A DNA stretch of 58,023 nt from an uncultured Alistipes sp. (GCA_949283205.1 CASDSD010000004.1:1-58023), one strand, 5' to 3'; shown: positions 16,181 through 25,634, numbered from the stretch's first letter. The notes: a model not told the origin generated them from the sequence alone. Numbers and translations: made by a program.

Positions 16181-19111
16181 ATGAAACGACTTTTCCTGAT
16201 CGACGCCTACGCCCTGGTGTTCAAATACTACTATGCCTTCATCGGGCGCCCCATGCGCAACCGGTACGGCATGAACACCTCGATACTCTTCGGTTTCACG
16301 AAGTTCCTGCGCGACATGCTCAAGCGCGAGGCGCCCGACCTGCTGGGCGTCGCGCTCGACCCCAAGGGGGGCTCCTTCCGCAAGGATATTTTTCCAGAAT
16401 ACAAGGCCAACCGCCTCGAGACCCCCGAGGACATAATCCTCTCGGTGCCATACCTGCGGCGCCTGCTCGACGCCATGCGCATCCCCGTCTTCGAGATCGA
16501 GGGGTATGAGGCCGACGACGTCATCGGCACACTCGCTTACCGCGGCGCCGACGCCGGATACGAGGTCTTCATGGTCACCCCCGACAAGGACTACTGCCAG
16601 CTCGTGGGTCCGCACCGAAACATATACCGCCAGAAGGGCGACGGCATAGAGATCCTCGACACGGCCGCCGTATGCGCCCGCTACGGCATCCCCGACCCCA
16701 TCCTGGTGCGCGACATCCTCGCAATATGGGGCGACGCCTCGGACAACATCCCCGGCGTGCCCGGCATAGGCGAGAAGGGTGCCTGCAAGCTCGTCGCCGA
16801 GTGGGGCACGGCCGAGCAGATCCTCGCCAACGCAGCCTCGATCAAGGGCAGGCAGGGTGAAAAGATCGCCGCCTGGGGCGACCGTCTGCTGCTGGCCAAG
16901 CGCCTCACGACGATCTGCACCGACGTGCCGGTGGAGTTCGTCGCCGCAGACCTCGAGGTGTGCGAGCCCAACATAGACGCCCTGAAGGCCCTCTTCGCGG
17001 AGCTGGACTTCACGGCCTTCGCCCGCGACATATACAACCTCGCCCCCGTCGAGGAGCCCTCCGACATCCCGCAGCAGGCGCCGCAGCGCCAGCTCGCGGA
17101 GATGGCGCGCGCAAAGTCCGCCGCCGCAAAACGACAGGCCCTCGCCGGCCAGGGAGACCTCTTCGCGGCGCCCGCGGCCGCGCCGGCATCCGTCCCGCCC
17201 GAGACGAGAACGGCGGAAACGGCGGGAACGGCGGAAACCGACGCTACGGCCGGGCCGCAACCGGCAACCGCGGCGGAGAATCCCGAGACGGCGGAGCCGA
17301 CATTCGCCACGGCGGCCACCACGCCCCATGACTACACTCTTGTGACCGACGCCGACACCCTGCAACAGCTCGTGCAGCGGCTGCAGGCCGAGCCCGAGAT
17401 ATGCTTCGACACCGAGACCACGGGCCTCGACATCTTCAACGACCGCATCGTCGGCCTCTCGATAGCGGTACGGCCGCACGAGGCGTGGTACATATCCTTC
17501 ACGCCGGAGAACACCCCCGCCTTTGCCGACATTCTGCGGCCCCTGTTCGAAAACCCCGACACGGTGAAGATCGGGCAGAACATCAAGTTCGACATGATGG
17601 TTCTCTCGCGCCTCGGCATCGAGGTGCGCGGCCGCAAGATCGACACCATGATCCTCCACTACCTGCTCGACTCGGAGGCGCGACACAACATGAACTACCT
17701 CGCACAACGATACCTCAACTACTCGCCCATCGCCATCGAAACCCTCATCGGGCGCGGCACGCGCCAGCTCTCGATGGACCAGGTGAACGTCGAGAGCGTC
17801 AAGGAGTACGCCGCCGAGGATGCCGACATCACGCTGCAGCTCAAGCAGGCGCTCTGGGGCGAGGTGTGCGCGCAGGGGCTCGACGAACTCTACCTGCGCA
17901 TCGAGGAGCCCATGATCGACGTGCTGGCCGAGATGGAGCTCACGGGGGTCAAGATCGACAGCGCGCTGCTGGACGACTATGCCGTGGAGCTGAACGCCCT
18001 GCTCGCAAAACTCGAGGGCGAGATACGCGCCGAGGCGGGCGAGCCGTCGCTCAACGTCAACTCGGCGCGGCAGATAGGAGAGGTGCTCTTCGCCAAAATG
18101 CGCATCGCCGAAAAGCCCCGCATGACGCGCACGCACCAGTTCAGCACCGAGGAGGAGTACCTGCAGGGCTTCGCCCGCAAGCACCGCATCGTGGACCTCA
18201 TACTGCAGTACCGCGGCGTGAAGAAGCTCCTCTCGACCTATGTCGAGGCGCTGCCGCAGCTGGTGAACCGCGCCACGGGGCGCATACACACCTCGTTCAA
18301 CCAGGCGGTGACGGCAACCGGGCGCCTCTCGTCGACGAACCCCAACCTGCAGAACATACCCGTGCGCGAGGAGTTGGGACGCCGCATACGCGAGGCCTTC
18401 ATCCCCTCGGACGGGGACCATCTGCTCCTGTCGGCCGACTACAGCCAGGTGGAGCTGCGCCTCATGGCGCACCTGAGCGGCGACGAGGCCCTCATCGCGG
18501 CCTTCCGCCACAACGAGGACATACATGCCGCCACCGCCGCGCGACTCTTCCACAAGGGGCTCGACGAGGTGACGCCCGAGGAGCGGCGCCGCGCCAAGAC
18601 CGCCAACTTCGGCATCATATACGGCATCTCGGCCTTCGGCCTGAGCCAGCGCCTCGACATACCCCGCGGCGAGGCCAAACAGATCATCGACGGCTACTTC
18701 GCATCCTATCCCAAGGTGAAGGAGTACATGGATGCCGCCATAGCGTCCGCACGCGAGAAGGGATATGTCACCACGGTCTTCGGCCGCAGGCGCTTCCTGC
18801 GCGACATCGACTCGCGCAACGCCGTGGCGCGGGGCGTGGCCGAGCGCAACGCCATCAACGCCCCGATCCAGGGCAGCGCCGCCGACATAATGAAGATAGC
18901 GATGATCGAGATCCGGCGCCGCTTCCGCAGCGAGGGACTCCGCTCGCGCATGATCCTGCAGGTGCACGACGAGGTGATCGTGGACATGGTGCGCGGGGAG
19001 CAGGAGCGCGTCACGGCGATCGTGCGCGAGGCGATGGAGGGAGCGGCGGCGCTGCACGTACCCCTCGTCTCCGATGCCGGCGTCGGCCGCAACTGGCTCG
19101 AGGCGCACTGA
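16181..19111 (+). CDS. polA: DNA polymerase I
   Basis: The 976-residue protein has all three PolA domains. Residues 1-290 are the 5'-3' nuclease (IEGYEADDVIGT, TPDKDYCQLV). A low-complexity Ala/Thr/Glu linker covers about 300-385. The 3'-5' exonuclease follows, with Exo I FDTETTGLD (Asp410, Glu412), Exo II IGQNIKFD and Exo III YAAEDADIT all intact, so proofreading is expected. The polymerase domain shows ADYSQVELR (Asp753) and QVHDEVIVD (Asp930, Glu931). It fills gaps in repair and removes RNA primers. The gene is read from the promoter before queD. Confidence 0.98.
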   Translation: MKRLFLIDAYALVFKYYYAFIGRPMRNRYGMNTSILFGFTKFLRDMLKREAPDLLGVALDPKGGSFRKDIFPEYKANRLETPEDIILSVPYLRRLLDAMRIPVFEIEGYEADDVIGTLAYRGADAGYEVFMVTPDKDYCQLVGPHRNIYRQKGDGIEILDTAAVCARYGIPDPILVRDILAIWGDASDNIPGVPGIGEKGACKLVAEWGTAEQILANAASIKGRQGEKIAAWGDRLLLAKRLTTICTDVPVEFVAADLEVCEPNIDALKALFAELDFTAFARDIYNLAPVEEPSDIPQQAPQRQLAEMARAKSAAAKRQALAGQGDLFAAPAAAPASVPPETRTAETAGTAETDATAGPQPATAAENPETAEPTFATAATTPHDYTLVTDADTLQQLVQRLQAEPEICFDTETTGLDIFNDRIVGLSIAVRPHEAWYISFTPENTPAFADILRPLFENPDTVKIGQNIKFDMMVLSRLGIEVRGRKIDTMILHYLLDSEARHNMNYLAQRYLNYSPIAIETLIGRGTRQLSMDQVNVESVKEYAAEDADITLQLKQALWGEVCAQGLDELYLRIEEPMIDVLAEMELTGVKIDSALLDDYAVELNALLAKLEGEIRAEAGEPSLNVNSARQIGEVLFAKMRIAEKPRMTRTHQFSTEEEYLQGFARKHRIVDLILQYRGVKKLLSTYVEALPQLVNRATGRIHTSFNQAVTATGRLSSTNPNLQNIPVREELGRRIREAFIPSDGDHLLLSADYSQVELRLMAHLSGDEALIAAFRHNEDIHAATAARLFHKGLDEVTPEERRRAKTANFGIIYGISAFGLSQRLDIPRGEAKQIIDGYFASYPKVKEYMDAAIASAREKGYVTTVFGRRRFLRDIDSRNAVARGVAERNAINAPIQGSAADIMKIAMIEIRRRFRSEGLRSRMILQVHDEVIVDMVRGEQERVTAIVREAMEGAAALHVPLVSDAGVGRNWLEAH

Positions 19112-19165
19112 CACACGACACGCACAGACACACGACACACACAGACAACCATAAACCGACATGCC

Positions 19166-21151
19166 ATGAACATGCGAACCCTATTCACCAGCGCCCTTGC
19201 GCTTGCCGCCACGGCGGCATACGCACAGCCGGCAAACCGCCTTGTCGTCGATGCCGGCCGTATCGGCGCACAGATACAGCCCACCATGTACGGGCACTTC
19301 TTCGAGGACATAAACTACGGCGCCGACGGCGGCCTCTATGCCGAGATGGTGAAGAACCGCTCGTTCGAGTTCCCGCAGAGACTCATGGGGTGGGATACCT
19401 TCGGCAACGTCTCCGTCGAGGATGACGGCCCCTTCGACCGCAACCCCCACTATGTACGCCTCACGCCCCCGGCACACCCCCACATGGCCACGGGCCTCGA
19501 GAACGAGGGCTTCTTCGGCATGGGCGTAGAGCAGGGAAAGGAGTACCGCTTCACGGTATGGGCCCGCGGCGCGGGCCAGAGCATCAGGGTCGAGCTCGTC
19601 GACAACGCCTCGATGGAGGAAACGCAGGTCGTCGCGGCACACGACCTGAAATTCGATGACGCCGGCTGGAAGAGGTACGAGGCGCGCCTGACGCCCGCCC
19701 GCACCCTCGACAAGGCCCACCTGCGCATCTTCCTCACCTCGGGCGGCACGGTCGACCTCGAGCACGTATCGCTCTTCCCCGTCGACACGTGGCGGGGCCG
19801 CGAGAATGGCCTGCGCAAGGACCTCGTGCAGGCCCTGGCCGACACCCGTCCCGGCGTCTTCCGCTTCCCGGGCGGCTGCATCGTCGAGGGCACCAACATC
19901 GAGACGCGATACAACTGGAAGAACTCCGTCGGCCCCGTCGAGAACCGCCCGCTCAACATCAACCGCTGGCAGTACACCTTCCGCCACCGTTTCTTCCCCG
20001 ACTACTACCAGAGCTACGGCATGGGCTTCTACGAGCTCTTCCTGCTGGCCGAGGACATCGGGGCCGAGCCGCTGCCCATCCTCAACTGCGGCCTGGCGTG
20101 CCAGTACCAGAACGACAGTCCCGAAGCCCACGTGGCGGTATGCGACCTCGACCCCTACATACAGGATGCCATCGACCTCATAGAGTTCGCCAACGGCGCC
20201 ACCGACACCGAGTGGGGCGCGCTGCGCGCCGAGATGGGGCATCCCGAGCCCTTCAACCTCAAGTTCATAGGCATCGGGAACGAACAGTGGGGGCCGGAGT
20301 ACCCCGAGCGGCTGGAGCTCTTCGTCGAGGCGCTGCGCAAGGCGCACCCCGAGATCGAGATAATCGGCTCGTCGGGCCCCAACTCCGAGGGCGCCGACTT
20401 CGACTACCTGTGGCCCGAGATGCGGCGCCTCGGCGTGGACCTCGTGGACGAGCACTTCTACCGTCCCGAGCGGTGGTTTCTCGCCTCGGGAAACCGCTAT
20501 GACAACTACGACCGCAAGGGTCCCAAGGTCTTCGCCGGGGAGTACGCCTGCCACGGCGCCGGCAAGAAGTGGAACCACTTCCACGCCGCGCTGCTCGAGG
20601 CCGCCTTCCTCACGGGCGTCGAGCGCAACGCCGACGTGGTATACATGGCCACCTACGCCCCGCTGCTGGCACATGTCGAGGGGTGGCAGTGGCGTCCCGA
20701 CCTCATCTGGTTCGACAACCTGCGGTCGGTACGCACGTGCAGCTGGTACGTGCAGTACCTCTACGGCAACAACAAGGGCACGAACGTGGTGCCCCTGACC
20801 ATGGAGGGGCGTCCCGTAAGCGGGCAGGAGGGCCAGAACGGGCTCTTCGCCAGCGCCGTGTGGGACGAGCCGACGCAGAGCTGCATAGTCAAGGTCGTCA
20901 ATACCTCCGACACGGCGCAGCCGCTAACCATAACGATCGAGGGGCTGAAACGCACGGCCCGCATCTCGGGATGCCGCTGCGTGACATTCCACTCGGACGA
21001 CCCCGATGCCGACAACACGCTCGACGAGCCGGCGAAGATCGTCCCCGCGGAGAGCGCCCTCAATATCGGCGGCAGCACTCTCGATACCGAGATCGGGCCC
21101 CAGACCTTCGCAATATACACACTGCCCGTGGTAAAGGCCGCCGGCAGATAG
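19166..21151 (+). CDS. Alpha-L-arabinofuranosidase, GH51, secreted
   Basis: The 661-residue protein has a signal peptide (LFTSALALAATAAYAQ), then the typical GH51 N-terminus (YGHFFEDINYGADGGLYAEM). A CBM-like jelly-roll insert covers about residues 100-215 (YRFTVWARGAGQSIRVELVD). The barrel has FIGIGNEQWGPEY with acid/base Glu373 and KVFAGEYACHG with nucleophile Glu459. A C-terminal beta domain closes the protein. It removes arabinofuranosyl groups from arabinan or arabinoxylan. It starts 54 bases after polA and may be read through from it. No SusC/D or other arabinan genes are adjacent. Confidence 0.95.
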   Translation: MNMRTLFTSALALAATAAYAQPANRLVVDAGRIGAQIQPTMYGHFFEDINYGADGGLYAEMVKNRSFEFPQRLMGWDTFGNVSVEDDGPFDRNPHYVRLTPPAHPHMATGLENEGFFGMGVEQGKEYRFTVWARGAGQSIRVELVDNASMEETQVVAAHDLKFDDAGWKRYEARLTPARTLDKAHLRIFLTSGGTVDLEHVSLFPVDTWRGRENGLRKDLVQALADTRPGVFRFPGGCIVEGTNIETRYNWKNSVGPVENRPLNINRWQYTFRHRFFPDYYQSYGMGFYELFLLAEDIGAEPLPILNCGLACQYQNDSPEAHVAVCDLDPYIQDAIDLIEFANGATDTEWGALRAEMGHPEPFNLKFIGIGNEQWGPEYPERLELFVEALRKAHPEIEIIGSSGPNSEGADFDYLWPEMRRLGVDLVDEHFYRPERWFLASGNRYDNYDRKGPKVFAGEYACHGAGKKWNHFHAALLEAAFLTGVERNADVVYMATYAPLLAHVEGWQWRPDLIWFDNLRSVRTCSWYVQYLYGNNKGTNVVPLTMEGRPVSGQEGQNGLFASAVWDEPTQSCIVKVVNTSDTAQPLTITIEGLKRTARISGCRCVTFHSDDPDADNTLDEPAKIVPAESALNIGGSTLDTEIGPQTFAIYTLPVVKAAGR

Positions 21152-21170
21152 CGGCCCCGCCCGAATACTC

Positions 21171-21210
21171 CGAAACCCCTCGCCAGAAAAATCATATGCG
21201 AGGGGTTTCG
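21171..21210 (+). terminator. Hairpin after the GH51 gene
   Basis: A perfect 13-base stem (CGAAACCCCTCGC, 21171-21183, with GCGAGGGGTTTCG, 21198-21210) encloses a 14-base loop just past the GH51 stop. There is no strong T run, so termination is likely but not certain. Confidence 0.7.
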
Positions 21211-21305
21211 CCGTTCCGGACTATGCATACGAATACTCGGAACCGATAACCGCACGGGATGTGCCGACGGCGCCGCGCCGACAAAAGGACACGCCATACA
21301 CACAC

Positions 21306-21340
21306 AAAAAAAGAGCCCTTCCCCCTTCGGGGAAAGGCTC
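21306..21340 (-). terminator. Terminator of the tRNA-Leu gene
   Basis: On the minus strand, GAGCCTTTCCCC pairs with GGGGAAGGGCTC, with one U-G wobble, and is followed by seven T (21312 down to 21306). The wobble pairs only in minus-strand RNA. It lies just past the tRNA 3' end. Confidence 0.9.
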
Positions 21341-21349
21341 ACGGCCCGG

Positions 21350-21431
21350 TGCGGATAAAGGGACTCGAACCCCCACGCCTTTCGGCATCAGATCCTAAGT
21401 CTGACGTGGCTACCAATTACACCATATCCGC
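21350..21431 (-). tRNA. tRNA-Leu (anticodon UAG)
   Basis: On the minus strand the acceptor arms GCGGATA and TATCCGC pair, with discriminator A. The anticodon stem TCAGA/TCTGA holds the loop CTTAGGA, giving anticodon UAG, which reads CUA and related Leu codons. A long variable arm (GCCGAAAGGC) marks a class II tRNA, and the T loop TTCGAGT is present. CCA is not encoded. The length is 82 bases. Confidence 0.96.
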
Positions 21432-21559
21432 ATGGTTCTACATGCCGCCGCTCACGCCTCCGGCTTTACGCAAGAGGCACACAGCCGCCGACATGCATGC
21501 GACAAACCAACGCAAAGGTAATAAAAATCCCGTTCCACATGAAGCACAACCCCAAAAAA

Positions 21560-21590
21560 TTGGGTAGTTGCCTTTTTTTAGCTACTTTTG
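21560..21590 (+). promoter_or_regulatory. Promoter of the FAD-dependent protein gene
   Basis: TTG (21560-21562), 20 bases, then TACTTTTG (21583-21590). Because the -7 box overlaps the upstream in-frame ATG at 21588, translation must begin at the later ATG at 21615. Confidence 0.88.
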
Positions 21591-21614
21591 TTCCCACTTA
21601 AAAACCGACGCAAC

Positions 21615-23180
21615 ATGCCCGCAAACGTTACCCTGACACTCTCTCCCAGGCAGGCCGCAGACTTCGAGCTGTGTACCTCGCTCGCGGCACGCCGCATGGG
21701 AATACGTCGCGCGGACATCGCCCTGGCCCGCGTCATCAAACGGTCTATAGATGCCCGCCGCCGACCCGTCAAGGTAAACATCACCCTCGAGATCTTCGTC
21801 GACAGCGAGCCGCAGCCCGAACCCCTGCACTTCGACTACCCCGACGTGAGCCACGCCACCGAGGTCATCGTCGTCGGCTCGGGCCCCGCAGGCCTCTTCG
21901 CCGCCCTGCGCCTCATAGAGGAGGGGTTCAAGCCCGTAATCCTCGAGCGCGGCAAGCGCGTGCTGCCCCGAAAGCAGGACATCGCCCTCATAAACCGCAA
22001 CCTCGACATCGACCCCGATTCGAACTACGCCTTCGGCGAGGGCGGCGCCGGAACATTCTCCGACGGCACGCTCTTCACGCGCAGCAAAAAGCGCGGCGAC
22101 TACAACAAGGCCCTGCAGACACTCGTCTTCCACGGCGCCACGCCCGAGATCCTCTACGACGCCCACCCGCATATCGGCACCGACCGCCTGCCGCGGATCA
22201 TAAGCAACATATGCCGCACGATCCAGACCGCCGGCGGCGAGATCCGCTTCGGCGCCAAGGTGACGGGATTCAAGATCGAGCGCGGCAGAATACGCGGCGT
22301 ATGGGTCGGCGACACTCTCGTCGAAGGCGCCGCCGTCGTCCTCGCAACGGGACACTCGGCAAAGGACGTATACCATACGCTCTACCGCGACGGCGTGCGC
22401 CTCGAGGCAAAGCCCTTCGCCATGGGCGTGCGCATAGAGCACCCGCAGTCGCTCATCGACTCGATACAGTACCATGCGCCGCAGCGCGACGAATATCTCC
22501 CCGCGGCATCATACTCGCTCGTCGAGCAGGTCGACGGCCGCGGCGTATACTCCTTCTGCATGTGCCCGGGCGGCTTCATCGTCCCCGCCATGACCGACGC
22601 CGCGCAGTCCGTAGTAAACGGAATGTCACCCAGCGGCCGCAACTCCCGCTGGGCGAACTCGGGCCTCGTCACCGAGATCCGCCCCGAGGACTTCGCATAC
22701 CTCGAGCCCGAATACGGGCCCCTTGCGGGCCTGGTGTTCCAGCAGCGCCTCGAGGAGGCCGCACGCCGCAACGGCGGCGCACGGCAGGTGGCGCCCGCGC
22801 AGCGCGTTACCGACTTCGTTGCCGGACGCGCCTCGTCGTCCCTGCCGGCAACCTCATACATCCCCGGCCTCGCACCTTCGCGCCTCGACGAATGGATGCC
22901 CGAAATGATCGCCTCGTCGCTCAGAAAGGGCATAGCGGCCTTCGACCGAAAGATGAAGGGGTTCCTCTCGCCCGAGGCCATCGTCGTCGGCGTCGAGTCG
23001 CGCACCTCGACCCCCGTGCGCATACCCCGCGACGGCGAGACGCTCATGCACCCCGAGGTGGCGGGCCTCTTCCCCGCAGGCGAGGGGGCGGGATATGCCG
23101 GCGGCATCGTCTCCGCGGCCCTCGACGGCGAACGCGTCGCCCAGGCCGCCGCAAGCTACATAAAAAACGGCAGCCGCTGA
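21615..23180 (+). CDS. FAD-dependent oxidoreductase of the COG2509 type
   Basis: The 521-residue protein begins with a small domain of about 80 residues (PANVTLTLSPRQAADFELC) and then an FAD-binding Rossmann fold with VIVVGSGPAGLFAALRL. AFGEGGAGTFSDGTLFTR and the C-terminal AGLFPAGEGAGYAGGIVSAA are typical of the uncharacterised NAD(FAD)-utilising dehydrogenase group often found in Bacteroidales and Firmicutes. The electron acceptor and substrate are unknown. The start is fixed by the promoter, which overlaps the only upstream candidate. Two sugar-transfer-like genes follow on the same strand. Confidence 0.87.
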   Translation: MPANVTLTLSPRQAADFELCTSLAARRMGIRRADIALARVIKRSIDARRRPVKVNITLEIFVDSEPQPEPLHFDYPDVSHATEVIVVGSGPAGLFAALRLIEEGFKPVILERGKRVLPRKQDIALINRNLDIDPDSNYAFGEGGAGTFSDGTLFTRSKKRGDYNKALQTLVFHGATPEILYDAHPHIGTDRLPRIISNICRTIQTAGGEIRFGAKVTGFKIERGRIRGVWVGDTLVEGAAVVLATGHSAKDVYHTLYRDGVRLEAKPFAMGVRIEHPQSLIDSIQYHAPQRDEYLPAASYSLVEQVDGRGVYSFCMCPGGFIVPAMTDAAQSVVNGMSPSGRNSRWANSGLVTEIRPEDFAYLEPEYGPLAGLVFQQRLEEAARRNGGARQVAPAQRVTDFVAGRASSSLPATSYIPGLAPSRLDEWMPEMIASSLRKGIAAFDRKMKGFLSPEAIVVGVESRTSTPVRIPRDGETLMHPEVAGLFPAGEGAGYAGGIVSAALDGERVAQAAASYIKNGSR

Positions 23181-23272
23181 CATGATTCCGGCCGCCGGCC
23201 CGAATGCTCGCCGCCCCGCGACAGCCGTATCACCCGACACACCACCCGACACACGCAAAGAGATCCCGCAAG

Positions 23273-24046
23273 ATGAATATCCGAGTCCTGATCCCCGTAT
23301 ACCGGCCACTGCCCACCGACAGCGAACGCCGCGCCATCGAAAACAACGTGCGGCTCCTGGCAGCGCACGACACGGCCTTCGTCGCGCCCGAAGGGCTCGA
23401 CATGTCGGCCTACGCCGCCATCGCCCCCGCCGCGGAGGTAGTGCGCGTGGGCGACGAGTGGCTCGGCACGCGCAACGGAATAGCCGGATACAACGCCATG
23501 ATGCTCTCGGAGCGTTTCTACCGCCTCTCCGAGGCGTGGGACTACATCCTCATATGCCACACCGACGCCTGGATCTTCCGTGACGACCTCGACGCATGGG
23601 CCGCCCGCGGCTACGACTGCGTCGCCGCACCCTGGATGCGGCGCCCCGTCTATGACCTGCCCGTAATAAGAGAATACATGTCGTGGCGGCAGCGCGCACG
23701 CCACCGCCGCGGCCTGAAGTGCCGCGCCGACCTCTACGGCCGCATCGGGAACGGAGGGCTCTCGCTGCGCCGCACGGCCGCCTTCATCGAGGCATGCCGC
23801 CGCTACGGCGACACCATAGAGACATACAACGCCCGCAGCGGCCACTTCTACAACGAGGACGTATTCTGGGCCACCGTCCCCGCCCACTTCCGCTACCCGG
23901 CGGCAGAGGAGGCCCTCGCCTTCGCCTTCGACACCACCCCCGCCTACTGCTACCGCCTTACGGGCGGCCGCCTGCCCATGGGGTGCCACAGCTGGTCGAA
24001 GCCCAGGATGTACCGTTTCTGGAAGAGGTTCATCCCAAACAGATAA
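23273..24046 (+). CDS. DUF5672 family protein, glycosyltransferase-like
   Basis: The 257-residue product fits DUF5672, a glycosyltransferase A-like family. The N-terminal strand is MNIRVLIPVYRPLPTDS, ILICHTDAWIFRDDL holds a DxD-like acidic site, and GNGGLSLRR is a family hallmark. The ATG at 23273 was chosen because upstream residues are proline/histidine-rich read-through of the intergenic sequence. A glycosyltransferase family 2 gene starts 14 bases downstream, so the two probably work together on a cell-surface glycan. The sugar and acceptor are not known. Confidence 0.8.
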   Translation: MNIRVLIPVYRPLPTDSERRAIENNVRLLAAHDTAFVAPEGLDMSAYAAIAPAAEVVRVGDEWLGTRNGIAGYNAMMLSERFYRLSEAWDYILICHTDAWIFRDDLDAWAARGYDCVAAPWMRRPVYDLPVIREYMSWRQRARHRRGLKCRADLYGRIGNGGLSLRRTAAFIEACRRYGDTIETYNARSGHFYNEDVFWATVPAHFRYPAAEEALAFAFDTTPAYCYRLTGGRLPMGCHSWSKPRMYRFWKRFIPNR

Positions 24047-24060
24047 CACCGCAAAGCCCT

Positions 24061-24870
24061 ATGAGCAACAGGATTTCAGTCGTAATAAACACCTACAACG
24101 CCGAGACGACACTCGAGCCGACACTCAAATCGGTCGCCGGGGGCCTCTTCGACGAGGTACTCGTATGCGACATGGAGAGTACCGACCGCACCGTCGAGAT
24201 CGCCCGCAGCTACGGCTGCCGCATCGTCACCTTCCCCAAGGAGGGCTGCACATGCGTCGAGCCGGCGCGCGCCTTCGCCCTGCAGAGCGCCGCATGCGAG
24301 TGGGTGCTCGTGGTCGATGCCGACGAGATCGTCACACCGGCGCTGCATGACTACCTCTATGCCCTCGTCGGGGGCCAGAACCCGCCCGCAGGGTTGTGGA
24401 TACCGCGGCGCAACTACTTCATGGGGCGCTTCATGCACGGCACATACCCCGACTATATCCTGCGTTTCATGCGGCGCGAAGGCACCCTGTGGGCCCCGCA
24501 CGCGCACGCTATACCCCAGGTGGTCGGCAGGACGGAACGCATACCCGCCTCGCGCCGCGACCTGGCATTCATACACATCCCGCCGGAGGACATGTCGGTG
24601 CTGCTGGCAAAGGCCGACGCATATACCGAGTCGGAGCGGGTGCGCCGCCGCGAAAGGGGCGAGAAGGTCACGTTCCTGCGCCTGCTCTTCAAGCCGGCCT
24701 TCGTCTTCTTCAAGCTCTACATCCTCAAGGGGGGCTTCCGCGACGGCACGCCGGGGCTGATACGCGCCGCATACAACAGTTTCTACAAGTTCACCTCCCT
24801 GGCCAAGATGTATGAGGACTCCATAGACCTCAAGTCGATATTCGCATCGGGGGCCGAGAGATTGCGGTAG
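24061..24870 (+). CDS. Glycosyltransferase family 2 protein
   Basis: The 269-residue product opens with the GT2 strand RISVVINTYNAETTLEPTL. It contains DEVLVCDMESTDRT (nucleotide-binding acidic pair) and WVLVVDADEIVTP (the DxD metal motif). The C-terminal part (LLFKPAFVFFKLYILKGGF) is hydrophobic and may rest on the membrane, as in WaaE/KdtX-like transferases that add sugars to the lipopolysaccharide core. That role is an inference from this layout. It lies directly after the DUF5672 gene. Confidence 0.88.
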   Translation: MSNRISVVINTYNAETTLEPTLKSVAGGLFDEVLVCDMESTDRTVEIARSYGCRIVTFPKEGCTCVEPARAFALQSAACEWVLVVDADEIVTPALHDYLYALVGGQNPPAGLWIPRRNYFMGRFMHGTYPDYILRFMRREGTLWAPHAHAIPQVVGRTERIPASRRDLAFIHIPPEDMSVLLAKADAYTESERVRRRERGEKVTFLRLLFKPAFVFFKLYILKGGFRDGTPGLIRAAYNSFYKFTSLAKMYEDSIDLKSIFASGAERLR

Positions 24871-25260
24871 CGGCTGCCGCACGATTTTCCAAAAACCGGC
24901 AGAGATCACGCGGAACCCCGCAGAGATTTTCCAAGAACGGCAGAGAGCCCCCAAGGTTTTCGCGAAAAACCCCAAAAGTTCCCGCGAAAAACCCGCGGAG
25001 ACTCCAAAAAAACGGCAGAGAATACTGCGAAAAACCTCAAAAGTTCCCGCGAAAAACCCGCGGAGATTCCCCAAGATACCGGCAGATGGTCCCCCAAACA
25101 CCTCGGAAAAGAATGGAATCACCCTCTGCGGAGGGGTGCGCGGGAGATTGCAGCCTAAACAGCAACGCGCTGCGTATCAATCACATATCCATTTGCGCGA
25201 AAATCCAATGTTACGCTAATGTTAAAATTTCTTAAAAATTTTTGAATTTTTTTGAGTAAT
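24871..25260. repeat. Degenerate repeat array downstream of the GT2 gene
   Basis: A 40-base unit starting GCGAAAAACC and ending AACCCGCGGAGA is present twice (24962-25001 and 25027-25066, one difference). Shorter relatives carrying GGCAGAGA appear at about 24898, 24932, 25012 and 25079. There are no cas genes and the spacing is irregular, so this is a minisatellite, not CRISPR. An AT-rich segment (25175-25260) follows and leads into the small RNA promoter. Confidence 0.75.
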
Positions 25261-25263
25261 TAC

Positions 25264-25294
25264 TTGCACGGTATTCTTTTTTGGCTTACCTTTG
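25264..25294 (+). promoter_or_regulatory. Consensus promoter of the candidate small RNA
   Basis: TTG (25264-25266), 20 bases, then TACCTTTG (25287-25294): a full match to the Bacteroidota promoter. The next probable gene start is more than 420 bases downstream, with a T run in between. Confidence 0.88.
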
Positions 25295-25299
25295 CACAC

Positions 25300-25455
25300 G
25301 AAGTTTTAAGGTTCATTTAGGTTAGTAGTTTTAGGTTGGTAGAGGCTATCGGAAGGTTGTAACCGATACGGCGATGTTTCTGTGGCACGCCGGGTTACTA
25401 AGACAAAGAGCGGTGCTCGCTCGGCGTCGAATACCTCCGAACCTCGTTTTTTTTT
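25300..25455 (+). ncRNA. Candidate structured small RNA, possibly 6S-like
   Basis: A strong promoter ends at 25294, and nine T follow a C/G-rich stretch at 25447-25455. Between them there is no convincing ORF, but there are hairpins. ATCGG pairs with CCGAT near 25349-25368, and GGCG pairs with CGCC near 25373-25392. The ends may also pair: AGGTTC (25309-25314) with GAACCT (25439-25444), plus AGG with CCT inside. Closed ends of this kind fit a 6S RNA or the Bacteroidales-1 motif, both known as promoter-driven, terminator-ended RNAs in this order. The identity is inferred; a long mRNA leader is the main alternative. Confidence 0.6.
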
Positions 25456-25626
25456 GCCCTTTTCCGAAGCCGCGCGGCAACCAGCTGCCTTGCGGACACC
25501 ACAGCCGCCGATCCCGCACCGCGACAGATCCCGCCGCCGTATCCCGCCGCATATACATATTGACGGAAATACTTTCCGTTTTGTCGTATCGAAAGCGTAA
25601 GGCTATGGCCGCTGCGATAAATTTCC

Positions 25627-25634
25627 TATCTTTG
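25627..25634 (+). promoter_or_regulatory. Probable -7 element of the GH78-like gene
   Basis: TATCTTTG fits TAnnTTTG about 80 bases before the ATG at 25717. No good TTG lies at the expected distance. The sequence between the small RNA T run and this element holds nothing else that I recognise. Confidence 0.5.

Noticed and set aside
15977-19162. A 1,061-codon open frame opposite polA
   Set aside because: PolA has clear motifs over its whole length; the reverse frame shows no domain and is a composition effect.
24962-25066. Possible CRISPR array
   Set aside because: There are only two 40-base repeats, other motifs are irregular, and no cas genes are in the window.
24076-25122. Minus-strand open frame over the repeat array and the GT2 gene
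   Set aside because: Its Phe/Gly-rich start is only the translated repeat, and the rest is antisense to a clear GT2 gene.
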